Part shown: positions 14,880 to 22,151 of the stretch, in pieces
Layout: each line of letters begins with the position of its first letter
How positions within the stretch are numbered: the stretch's first letter is position 1
Assembly (NCBI GenBank): GCA_964538485.1
Contig: CAZIHJ010000037.1
Coordinates: 1 to 29,013, forward strand
From: JBJXHC01 sp964538485
GTDB lineage: Bacteria; Bacteroidota; Ignavibacteria; UBA10030; UBA6906
Length of the DNA stretch: 29,013 bases
Direction of reading: 5' to 3'
Notes under the pieces: generated by a model
Seen by the model: only the letters and a program-made list of their open reading frames with translations
Databases searched by the model: none
Told to the model about the DNA's origin: nothing
Made by a program: the position numbers and the translations under genes

Positions 14880-15365
14880 ATGAAACCCAGTCTGATACTC
14901 ATAGCGGGTCTGCTCGTGGTTGCACCCTGCATTTCATTAGGCCAGCCATTCGGGCCACCACCGGATCGTCGTCCGGGCGAGCGCATTGAGCAACTGAAGA
15001 AAGTCCGCCTCGTTGAAATGCTGGACCTGACCGAGGAACAATCGGTGCGGTTCTTTGCCCGGATGAATGAATTCGAGAATCAGGGCCGTGATTTGCACAA
15101 ACAGAAAATGGAGCTGCTGGATAAAGTGGAACGCCTCGTACGGAATGATGCAGAGGAGAAGGAATTTGAGAAGATATTTCCCGAGATCAAGGCCGTTGAC
15201 GAGAAATTACTGCAGGAGCGCGAGAAGTTCTTTGCAGGACTTTCAGACCTTTTGAATATTCAACAACGCGGCAAGTTTCTTCTGTTTGAGCGCCAGTTCG
15301 AGCGCGAATTGCGTGAAGCCATGAAGGAAGTTCGCCAGCGCCGACACCAAAGAAATGAAGAATAG
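14880..15365 (+). CDS. Spy/CpxP-like periplasmic protein
   Basis: A 161-residue exported helical protein. Residues 1-21 are a signal peptide (LILIAGLLVVAPCISLGQ). The mature chain begins with a P- and R-rich stretch (PFGPPPDRRPGE) and then forms a long charged helical hairpin. It has an LTxxQ-type motif (MLDLTEEQSVRFFARM) and a second related site (LLNIQQRGKFLLFERQF), as in Spy, CpxP and heavy-metal sensor proteins. Small proteins of this kind next to ECF sigma genes are sometimes named sensor of ECF-type sigma factor. It starts 15 bases after the anti-sigma stop and probably senses or relieves envelope stress; this is inference. Confidence 0.75.
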   Translation: MKPSLILIAGLLVVAPCISLGQPFGPPPDRRPGERIEQLKKVRLVEMLDLTEEQSVRFFARMNEFENQGRDLHKQKMELLDKVERLVRNDAEEKEFEKIFPEIKAVDEKLLQEREKFFAGLSDLLNIQQRGKFLLFERQFERELREAMKEVRQRRHQRNEE

Positions 15366-15402
15366 CTTCTGATTGGTTGTGCCGGTCTCGCTTCTCGCTT
15401 GC

Positions 15403-15431
15403 TTGACTTTCTTCCGCTTGCTCTCTACCAT
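15403..15431 (+). promoter_or_regulatory. Possible sigma-70-type promoter of cysteine desulfurase gene
   Basis: TTGACT at 15403-15408, 17-base spacer, TACCAT at 15426-15431 (4 of 6 matches to the -10 consensus). It lies in the 170-base region between the Spy-like gene and the cysteine desulfurase start. Confidence 0.4.
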
Positions 15432-15535
15432 TGGATGATATTTGTTGACTATCCACGAACCCGTGAGCGTCCGATGGGCTTCAACTCCTCTCCGGTGCCA
15501 TCTCATTTCTTGAACACTCCGCGAGAACACACCCC

Positions 15536-16705
15536 ATGGGCGTGATACGGCGAATCTATCTCGATCATACTGCGACAACGCCGCTCGATCCTTCTGTGCG
15601 AGCTGCAATGGAGCCGTTTTTCTCGGAGACATTCGGCAACGCTTCCTCCGTGCATTGGTATGGCCGCCAGGCAAAATCAGCATTAGAAAAGGCAAGGGAA
15701 ACCATCGCAGGCGCCATTGGTGCCCAATCCGGCGAACTCTTTTTCACAAGTGGCGGTACGGAATCGGATAACCTTGCGCTGCGTGGGGTTTCCCACGCTG
15801 CCTTGCAAAGGGGAAAGAACCACATCGTCACTTCAGCAGCAGAGCACCACGCCATCCTCGAACCATGTGAGCAATTGCAAAAAGAGGGCATCGAGGTTAC
15901 GGTGCTGCCCGTTGATATTCACGGACTTGTTTCCCACGAGCAGGTTGGGGCTTCGCTGAACGCGCGCACCGCGCTTGTGTCCATAATGCATGGGAGTAAC
16001 GAGGTCGGTTCCATTTCACCCATGCGCGAGATTGTCCGAGTTGCTCATGAACAAGGTGCGCTTGTGCATACCGACGCAGTACAGACTGTGGGGAAGATTC
16101 CGGTGAATGTCGGGGAGTTGGGGGTTGACCTGATGACATTCTCGGCGCATAAAATGTATGGACCGAAAGGCATCGGGGCGCTGTACGTCAAGAAGGGTGT
16201 GGAAATTGATCCGTTATTATTTGGCGGAGGTCAGGAGCGCGGGAAGCGACCGGGAACGGAAAACATCGCTTTGGCTGTAGGGTTTGGAGCTGCTATTGAC
16301 GTGGCAATAAAAACGATGGAGAGCGAGTCCTCCCGGTTGAGGCATTTGCGTGATATGTTGGAGAATGAGATCAAAAGCCATTTCCCTGCAGCACTTGTTA
16401 ACGGTCATCCCACAGAAAGACTCCCGCAAATCCTGAATATCTCTTTTGATAGCGGCAAGATTCAGCTCGAAGGCGAAATGCTGTTGATGAATATGGACCT
16501 TCACGGTATAGCAGTCACGAGTGGTTCGGCATGCACATCCGGTAGTATGCAACCATCCCATGTGCTATTGGCAATGGGAAGGGATGCGCGTACTGCAAAG
16601 GCAACGCTGCGATTCGCGTTCGGCAAGAGCAACACGGAGGATGATATTGCTGTTGTTGTTGAGACACTTGGTACCGTGTTGCGGCAAATGGCTTCAGTCA
16701 GATAA
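15536..16705 (+). CDS. Cysteine desulfurase (IscS/NifS family)
   Basis: A 389-residue PLP enzyme that converts cysteine to alanine and hands persulfide sulfur to iron-sulfur cluster and thio-modification pathways. The PLP lysine is Lys206 in SAHKMYGPKG, the catalytic histidine is His104 in AEHHA, and the active-site cysteine is Cys333 in SGSACTSGSMQPSHVL, the flexible-loop position of the IscS/NifS group (not SufS). The N-terminus IYLDHTATTPLDP is standard apart from T for A. Length is normal. The start has no Shine-Dalgarno. No iscU, iscR or tRNA-thiolation gene is adjacent, so the sulfur acceptor is unknown. It converges on the Ppx/GppA gene 45 bases away. Confidence 0.95.
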   Translation: MGVIRRIYLDHTATTPLDPSVRAAMEPFFSETFGNASSVHWYGRQAKSALEKARETIAGAIGAQSGELFFTSGGTESDNLALRGVSHAALQRGKNHIVTSAAEHHAILEPCEQLQKEGIEVTVLPVDIHGLVSHEQVGASLNARTALVSIMHGSNEVGSISPMREIVRVAHEQGALVHTDAVQTVGKIPVNVGELGVDLMTFSAHKMYGPKGIGALYVKKGVEIDPLLFGGGQERGKRPGTENIALAVGFGAAIDVAIKTMESESSRLRHLRDMLENEIKSHFPAALVNGHPTERLPQILNISFDSGKIQLEGEMLLMNMDLHGIAVTSGSACTSGSMQPSHVLLAMGRDARTAKATLRFAFGKSNTEDDIAVVVETLGTVLRQMASVR

Positions 16706-16750
16706 TCTCCCCACACTTCCTTCTGCTGACTCTACAACCGCAAACACGCG

Positions 16751-17671
16751 TTATGCATGCGTGCGTTCCCATTCCCTCAAAGCCAACCCGTACCGTACTC
16801 CTCGTTCACTGACGATCATCTCCTTGAACTTAAAGTGTGCCATCACCTCACGGAGAATCAGCACTCCCGCGGTTATGATGTCCGCCCTGCCTTCCATTAC
16901 TCTGGACAGGTTGAGGATCTTTTCTGAGGATAGAGAGCGGAGCATTCTCAACAGTCCATAGACATTATCCAGCTTGAGTGTGTAGCCGCTTACTGCTTTG
17001 ATATTAAATTCTTTCAGGTCCTGATCAAGTATTGCCAAAGCTGTTGCCGTTCCCGCAACACCAATCAGTGTGGTTCCTTGAAAGCCAAACCGTCCTGCCT
17101 TCGCCAGTTCGTCTTCTATGATCTCAATTGCTTTCTCCAGCTCCGGGTGTGTTGGTGGATCATGTTTGAAGAATCGTTCGGTTATCCGAACCGAACCTAT
17201 ATCAAGACTGGTCTTCTCGGAAATTGAAGTCGTGTTACCCACAGTGATCTCGGTGCTTCCACCGCCGATATCCACCACTGTTGCCCGCTCGATTCCCGGC
17301 ACACCACTGATTGAACCGCGGTACGTCCAGAGTGCTTCATCGTCGCCGCTCAATACTTCCACTTCAAGCCCAACCCGCTCCTTGACGAGTGCGATGAACT
17401 CGTCCTTGTTTGTTGCATCCCGCACAGCGCTTGTACCACATACAACCGTCGCATTAACTTGCAAGGTGTTTATCATCTTGCGGTATTCGTCGAGAGCGAT
17501 GACAACGCGTTCCATAGCTTCCGGATGGAGGCGTCTGGATTCATCCACACCTTTTCCAAGTCTCGGAACACGTTGTTCGTACATCAATGGAGAGATATGG
17601 CCATGCGCGTCAATGGAAGCGACAAGGAGGAGAACGGTGTTTGTTCCGATGTCGATAACGGCGACGTTCAT
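16751..17671 (-). CDS. Ppx/GppA phosphatase family protein (short form)
   Basis: A 306-residue member of the exopolyphosphatase/guanosine-pentaphosphate phosphatase family, which removes phosphate from polyphosphate or pppGpp and so affects the stringent response. It has the ASKHA-fold motifs VAVIDIGTNTVLLLVA at the start, GTSAVRDATN, and VVDIGGGSTEITVG for phosphate binding. It lacks the C-terminal HD-like domain of E. coli Ppx and GppA, matching the short two-lobe form. The ATG at 17671 is chosen by the conserved N-terminus, since longer starts (17695, 17713) would run into the prmA end. It starts 5 bases after the prmA stop. Which substrate is preferred cannot be told. Confidence 0.88.
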   Translation of the reverse strand: MNVAVIDIGTNTVLLLVASIDAHGHISPLMYEQRVPRLGKGVDESRRLHPEAMERVVIALDEYRKMINTLQVNATVVCGTSAVRDATNKDEFIALVKERVGLEVEVLSGDDEALWTYRGSISGVPGIERATVVDIGGGSTEITVGNTTSISEKTSLDIGSVRITERFFKHDPPTHPELEKAIEIIEDELAKAGRFGFQGTTLIGVAGTATALAILDQDLKEFNIKAVSGYTLKLDNVYGLLRMLRSLSSEKILNLSRVMEGRADIITAGVLILREVMAHFKFKEMIVSERGVRYGLALREWERTHA

Positions 17672-17676
17672 AGCTG

Positions 17677-18540
17677 TCAGGCCGGAGGGAGACATGCAGC
17701 CAGAGCGATCCACTCGCCTTCCTGCAATTCCTCCATAAGGCGGAAGCCGGCAGTGTGGAGTGCGTCAATCATGGGTTGCTCATCGAAATCGAGCAGGCCG
17801 GAGAGGAGGAGAGTGCCTTCAGGTTCAAGACGTTCCTTCATGCCGGAGAGAAGTGGTTCAAGAATGTTGCGCTGGATATTGGCAATGATCATACTGAAGG
17901 ATGTTTCCTGCACGTCGTTCAATTTGCCGAGTCGGATCACAACATCTGTCTCAACATCGTTCAGGCGGATATTCTCATGTGCATTATTGAACGACCACTC
18001 ATCGATATCTACTCCAATAGCCCTTGCCGCGCCGAGTTTCACCGCCGCAATCGCGAGCACACCGGTTCCGGTACCGATGTCCAGAATAGTCATTCCCTTC
18101 GTCACGTGTCGTTCCATGAGTCGCAACGTGAGTCGCGTAGTTTCATGGTAGCCAGTACCGAACGACATTTTTGGATCAATCGTCAGCACGATCTGTCCCG
18201 GCTCCGGCGTATACTCATGCCAGCTTGGCCTGATGACGATACGCTCGGAGACCTTGATGGGCTTGATGGTTTTTTCCCATTCCTCATTCCAGTTCTGATC
18301 TTTCAAGGACTGGACGGTGACGCGCGGTGCTACCGATGCACTTGACCGCGCGAGCATCGTTGCCATGGACTCCACTTCTTCCTGCATTCCGGGGTTCCAC
18401 CTCTCAGCGCTGATAAAGCATCGCAACACATCGCCATCTTCCCAGAATCCTTCAAAGCCGAGTTGTGTCATCAATCCGGAAAGTTCATCGATCAGAACCG
18501 AGTCTGCGGAAATTGCCACTTCAACGTATGATTTCGGCAT
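17677..18540 (-). CDS. prmA: Ribosomal protein L11 methyltransferase
   Basis: A 287-residue S-adenosylmethionine-dependent methyltransferase that trimethylates lysines and the N-terminus of ribosomal protein L11. The N-terminal substrate-recognition domain (1-85) is followed by DQNWNEEWEK (81-90), the family mark PKMSFGTGYHETTRL (123-137), and the Rossmann-fold SAM site DIGTGTG (154-160). The catalytic-site stretch reads IIANIQRNIL, close to the usual NILANxL. Length is standard. It sits between the M28 peptidase gene (2 bases upstream) and the Ppx/GppA gene (5 bases downstream), so the three are surely transcribed together. Confidence 0.95.
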   Translation of the reverse strand: MPKSYVEVAISADSVLIDELSGLMTQLGFEGFWEDGDVLRCFISAERWNPGMQEEVESMATMLARSSASVAPRVTVQSLKDQNWNEEWEKTIKPIKVSERIVIRPSWHEYTPEPGQIVLTIDPKMSFGTGYHETTRLTLRLMERHVTKGMTILDIGTGTGVLAIAAVKLGAARAIGVDIDEWSFNNAHENIRLNDVETDVVIRLGKLNDVQETSFSMIIANIQRNILEPLLSGMKERLEPEGTLLLSGLLDFDEQPMIDALHTAGFRLMEELQEGEWIALAACLPPA

Positions 18541-18542
18541 GA

Positions 18543-19508
18543 CTACGGGCGTTGAGAATAGATGACGTGCGTCAGTACGGTACCGACGGCACCAAGACTC
18601 TCGGGGCTGCAGTTCTCAGGCACGTCCTGATGCGTGTGCCAGTAACGATTGGTCGGGTCGGGGAAATTGAAATCAATGATATCGATGGTCTTGATGCCAA
18701 TCTCGTTGAGTGGCAGGTGGTCGTCGTATACTGCTCCCTCGACCTCGTCGAGAAATTCCGTGTAGCCGAGTTCCTTTGCCTTTGACCAAACAAGTGAAAC
18801 AATATCCGGCGCGTACTTCACGGAGTTTTCCTCCCTCGGGAGGTCAAGGAACTTATCACCGACCATATCGACGAGTATCCCGAAACGATACTGCCTTTCC
18901 GGCTCAAGATTCAAAGCGAAGTGTCGGGAGCCGAGCAGATAGCTGGCGTGATCACCTTCGTTGCCGTAGTCTTCGCCATCAAAGAGGATAAGATCAACGC
19001 CGATGGCGGGCTTTTGGGTGTGAAGAAGTGTTGCCAACTCCAGCAGAACTGCAACTCCACTTGCGCCGTCATTGGCGCCCAGCATTGGCTCGTTGCGCCT
19101 GTCTTTGTTCTCGTCGTGTTCTGCCCGTGGACGAGTGTCCCAATGTGCGCAAAGGAGAATACGTTGTTCCATTGCCGGATTGAATGAGGCGATGATGTTT
19201 GTAAGCGAAAGGATCTCGCCGCCGTAACCGGTATGCTGAAATTCCTGGACACTTACAGCATCCGCCAACCCGCGCAATTGAGTAGTGAGGTAATTTGAAC
19301 AGGCCTGGTGTCCGGTTGAGTTAGGGTTCCTCGGACCAAAGTCAGTTTGTTTTACAAGAAAACCGAAGGCACGTTCGCTGTTGAAGTGGGGAATGGCAAT
19401 CGACGGCGCTGGTGTTTGCACTGGCTCGGACTGTTCCTTTTTTCGGGGTTGCTTATCTGCACAGCCCATGATGGCGGCAATGAGGAGTGAGAGAACCACT
19501 ATTCGCAC
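18543..19508 (-). CDS. M28 peptidase, glutaminyl-peptide cyclotransferase-like lipoprotein
   Basis: A 321-residue zinc-dependent M28-fold lipoprotein. With GTG 19508 as start, MRIVVLSLLIAAIMGC gives a clean lipoprotein signal with Cys16; a TTG at 19589 would add 27 odd residues and has no better ribosome site. The catalytic part matches mammalian-type glutaminyl cyclase in order: AHWDTRP, GANDGASG (metal ligand Asp147), FDGEDYG (Glu179 catalytic, Asp180 metal), LVDMVG (Asp214), YDDHLP (Asp263) and YWHTHQD (Trp290, metal ligand His291). This set suggests pyroglutamate formation at N-terminal Gln of exported proteins, rather than aminopeptidase activity. It leads the operon with prmA and ppx. 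Confidence 0.85.
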   Translation of the reverse strand: MRIVVLSLLIAAIMGCADKQPRKKEQSEPVQTPAPSIAIPHFNSERAFGFLVKQTDFGPRNPNSTGHQACSNYLTTQLRGLADAVSVQEFQHTGYGGEILSLTNIIASFNPAMEQRILLCAHWDTRPRAEHDENKDRRNEPMLGANDGASGVAVLLELATLLHTQKPAIGVDLILFDGEDYGNEGDHASYLLGSRHFALNLEPERQYRFGILVDMVGDKFLDLPREENSVKYAPDIVSLVWSKAKELGYTEFLDEVEGAVYDDHLPLNEIGIKTIDIIDFNFPDPTNRYWHTHQDVPENCSPESLGAVGTVLTHVIYSQRP

Positions 19509-19654
19509 TACAGATACTCTGAAAGGTTGTTGGAAATGATTGTTGAAAGTACCGAAATGCGTTCCGAAATGCAAAGCCCCGGCGTGCAACCTTTCCAGTG
19601 ACGATGTCGTCTAACACAATGAACACATTCCTTTGACTTTAACCGGAGATTACC

Positions 19655-20551
19655 ATGAAAAAGCTCTCTCTGCTTCTCTTACTTGTTATTGTTACCGGCA
19701 TGCTGGCATCTGCCGCAGATCGCCGTTTTGAAAAGAAATTCTCCGTTACTCCGGGAGGTACACTCAAACTGAATACTGATGTCGGTAGTGTCTCCATCGT
19801 CGGCGGGGATACGAAGGAAGTATCCATTGTTGCCGACCTGCAAGGTGCATCGAGGGATATTGATGAGTTCAAGATTGATGCATGGCAAACGGACTCCGAC
19901 GTTGAAGTAAAGGGGCAATCATCCCGTTCCTTCTGGCTATTCAAGTTTACCGACATTGAAGTACGTTACACCATCACTGTTCCCCACGAATATAGCACCG
20001 AAGTGCACACCTCTGGCGGCAATGTTACACTCGCGACTATGAAGGGGAGATTCCGTGGTGAGACATCCGGTGGGGATATCATGCTCAAGAGTATTGAGGG
20101 TTCGGTCACCATGGAGACATCTGGAGGAAATATTGGAGCGGAAGGAGTGACAGGCGACCTTGCCATGGAAACCTCAGGTGGTGATATCATGATTTCCGAT
20201 ACAAGGGGTGCGGTCCGGGTAGGAACCTCTGGCGGGAATATCACTGTGAGTAATGTCGACGGGAAAGTGCATGCGGAAACCTCCGGCGGCAATATCATTG
20301 TTCGCCTGCCGGGCGGGAACAGAGGTGTGTTCGCGGAAACATCAGGTGGGGACATCGACATCCTGGTACCGAAAGGAATCGCAGCAACAATTGATGCCTC
20401 AACAAGCGGCGGCGATGTTGTCTGCGACCTGCCGATCATGCTGCAAGGAAGAATTGATGAAAGTCGTGTCCGCGGGAATGTAAATGGTGGCGGCGAGACA
20501 ATCCGGGCGCACACTTCGGGAGGTGACGTCAGCATCAAATCGTTGGAATAG
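19655..20551 (+). CDS. Exported DUF4097 beta-strand repeat protein
   Basis: A 298-residue exported protein. Residues 1-20 are a signal peptide (LSLLLLLVIVTGMLASAA). The rest is a DUF4097-type right-handed beta-solenoid: TSGG[DN][IV] recurs nine times between residues about 119 and 293, mostly 18-21 residues apart, with D/N alternating for part of its length. In this family each TSGG turn forms one coil. There is no lipid-attachment cysteine or catalytic motif, so it is likely periplasmic and structural or ligand-binding. GGAG stands before the ATG. Its stop lies only 2 bases from the stop of the convergent dacB gene. Confidence 0.85.
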   Translation: MKKLSLLLLLVIVTGMLASAADRRFEKKFSVTPGGTLKLNTDVGSVSIVGGDTKEVSIVADLQGASRDIDEFKIDAWQTDSDVEVKGQSSRSFWLFKFTDIEVRYTITVPHEYSTEVHTSGGNVTLATMKGRFRGETSGGDIMLKSIEGSVTMETSGGNIGAEGVTGDLAMETSGGDIMISDTRGAVRVGTSGGNITVSNVDGKVHAETSGGNIIVRLPGGNRGVFAETSGGDIDILVPKGIAATIDASTSGGDVVCDLPIMLQGRIDESRVRGNVNGGGETIRAHTSGGDVSIKSLE

Positions 20552-20553
20552 TA

Positions 20554-22017
20554 TTATTCACGCTTCAACGTGGTCAGCAGGATACCAATCCGGTCCTGTA
20601 CCAATCGGTAGTTGCGAACGGAACCCGGAAAGTTTTGCATGAGGATGGCGAAGGCAAGAGTTTCACCATCCTCATTTGTTGTATATCCTGAGAGTGTAGT
20701 AACGCCGCTGAGGGTACCGGTCTTTGCTCGCAGTCTTCCTTCGGCAGGTGTATTCTTCATCCGACGCGATAGTGAGCCCGTTCTCCCTGCGACGGGGAGA
20801 GAAGAGTAGAACACGGGATCACCATGCATTGATGAAAGTAGTTGCACGATTGTTCCGGCACTCAGGAGGTTATAGCGTGAAATCCCCGACCCGTCGGCAA
20901 GTGTCATTTGAAGAGTGTCTATTCCGATCCGGCTCAAATATTCCTTCACCGCCGTGATGCCGCCAATTCCATCTCCCGGCGGCCCAAATCTCTCTGCTCC
21001 CATAGTCTTCAAGACATTCTCTGCTGCGAGATTGTCACTCACTTGATTCATATATGTTATCACGGAATCCAGCCGGTGCCCGTCTCGAGCGATTTCAACT
21101 GCTGCTCCAACGAGTGTATCCTGTGCGAGGGCATCGACCTGAATTCCCTTGAGTCGCAGACGCTCCGCGAGCAGGGTGAGAAACATCGATGCGGGATCAT
21201 AAACGCTCAGGTTCTCTGTTCGCGCGGTGTCTCCGATTTTCATTTCACCTGTGATGGTGATAACGTTGGATCGTTCAATCCACAGACGACTTATCTTGAG
21301 CGGCACCGCAGCCGAATCCACTACAGTCATTGCGCTGTTGTCCACGCTAACATATCCGGTTGTGGGATCGGTCGTAACGATGACCGGCTCACCTGCCAGC
21401 GCTCCGGGCTTCACAAGCACTTTGATCGCATTACCATTTACAGAAAGGGGGCTTATGTGCATTGATGTTGGGTCGGGTTCATCGTCCCACATCCATCCTT
21501 TGCCCCATGACATATCGTCGAAGAACGAGACATCTCCAATGAGCGTCCATGTCCGGTCGCGCGGCAATGACGTGACAATGCTTCCAGCTAACGAATCAAT
21601 ATCCGCTGTAGAGAGTAGCGGGTCACCGCCTCCCTTTACAATGATGCGGTTTCCGTTGATCGTGTCGAAATAAACGGGCGTGTTGAGTTCGTACTCCGCG
21701 CCCAGCAGATTTAGAGCCGCGGCCGATGTCAGGAGTTTTTGGTTGGATCCCGGGATGAAGAGAAACCGGGAATTCAGGTCATAGAGTATTTCACGGGTGG
21801 CAAGGGAGACAACCTTCATCCCCACATTTGAAGGGGGAAAGAGGCTATCACTAAACAGCGCATCAATTTCCTCTTTAAAGTGTGGATACGGAGACGAACT
21901 CGTTACACGGGGATGTGAACGATCCGTTACTCTCCCGATTTCCGATGAAGTTCCGCACCCAACCCACACCACTAGGAGGGATGTGAGGGCGACTGTGCCA
22001 AGCGAAGTATGCAACAT
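20554..22017 (-). CDS. dacB: D-alanyl-D-alanine carboxypeptidase/endopeptidase, PBP4 type
   Basis: A 487-residue penicillin-binding protein of class C (PBP4, peptidase family S13), which trims or cleaves peptidoglycan cross-links in the periplasm. Its three active-site motifs are present: SNQK with Ser91 and Lys94, SDN at 326-328, and KTG at 431-433. Between the first two lies the long insertion (about 95-310) that marks the S13 family. The N-terminus ends in VVWVGC, so it is probably a lipoprotein attached at Cys21. It is transcribed away from secA out of a shared intergenic region. Confidence 0.94.
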   Translation of the reverse strand: MLHTSLGTVALTSLLVVWVGCGTSSEIGRVTDRSHPRVTSSSPYPHFKEEIDALFSDSLFPPSNVGMKVVSLATREILYDLNSRFLFIPGSNQKLLTSAAALNLLGAEYELNTPVYFDTINGNRIIVKGGGDPLLSTADIDSLAGSIVTSLPRDRTWTLIGDVSFFDDMSWGKGWMWDDEPDPTSMHISPLSVNGNAIKVLVKPGALAGEPVIVTTDPTTGYVSVDNSAMTVVDSAAVPLKISRLWIERSNVITITGEMKIGDTARTENLSVYDPASMFLTLLAERLRLKGIQVDALAQDTLVGAAVEIARDGHRLDSVITYMNQVSDNLAAENVLKTMGAERFGPPGDGIGGITAVKEYLSRIGIDTLQMTLADGSGISRYNLLSAGTIVQLLSSMHGDPVFYSSLPVAGRTGSLSRRMKNTPAEGRLRAKTGTLSGVTTLSGYTTNEDGETLAFAILMQNFPGSVRNYRLVQDRIGILLTTLKRE

Positions 22018-22038
22018 GAAACCTGAAGAAGAAAAGAC

Positions 22039-22066
22039 ATTTTGAGTGACAGTAATTGAATGTCAA
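22039..22066 (-). promoter_or_regulatory. Possible promoter of dacB
   Basis: Read on the minus strand: TTGACA (plus positions 22061-22066), a 16-base spacer, CAAAAT (22039-22044). The -35 box is perfect and the -10 box is 4 of 6. It lies just upstream of the dacB ATG, leaving a leader of under 20 bases. Confidence 0.4.
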
Positions 22067-22091
22067 CCAAAATCCGACCAAATGCAAACTG

Positions 22092-22120
22092 TTGATTGAC
22101 AGGCCATTTCTCGCTATATT
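22092..22120 (+). promoter_or_regulatory. Sigma-70-type promoter of secA
   Basis: TTGATT at 22092-22097, 17-base spacer, TATATT at 22115-22120. The -35 box equals that of the YtxH promoter. A perfect TTGACA overlaps at 22096-22101 but would be only 13 bases from the -10 box. The promoter is back-to-back with the possible dacB promoter. Confidence 0.65.
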
Positions 22121-22151
22121 AATGCAAATTCCTCCACAAAGTTGGTGAGTG

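Noticed and set aside
16740..16770. Palindromic stretch between cysteine desulfurase and Ppx/GppA genes as a bidirectional terminator
   Set aside because: The pairing is imperfect, overlaps the Ppx/GppA stop codon and has no T-run on either side.
17118..18151. Two long plus-strand frames over the Ppx/GppA and PrmA genes
   Set aside because: They are antisense to genes with full family motifs, have no ribosome site or recognisable domain, and their composition is serine/arginine-rich as expected from a shadow frame.
20000..20540. Regular repeats in DNA that look like a tandem or CRISPR-like array
   Set aside because: The repeats are in frame, vary at third positions and encode TSGG turns of a beta-solenoid; spacers are too short and similar for CRISPR.
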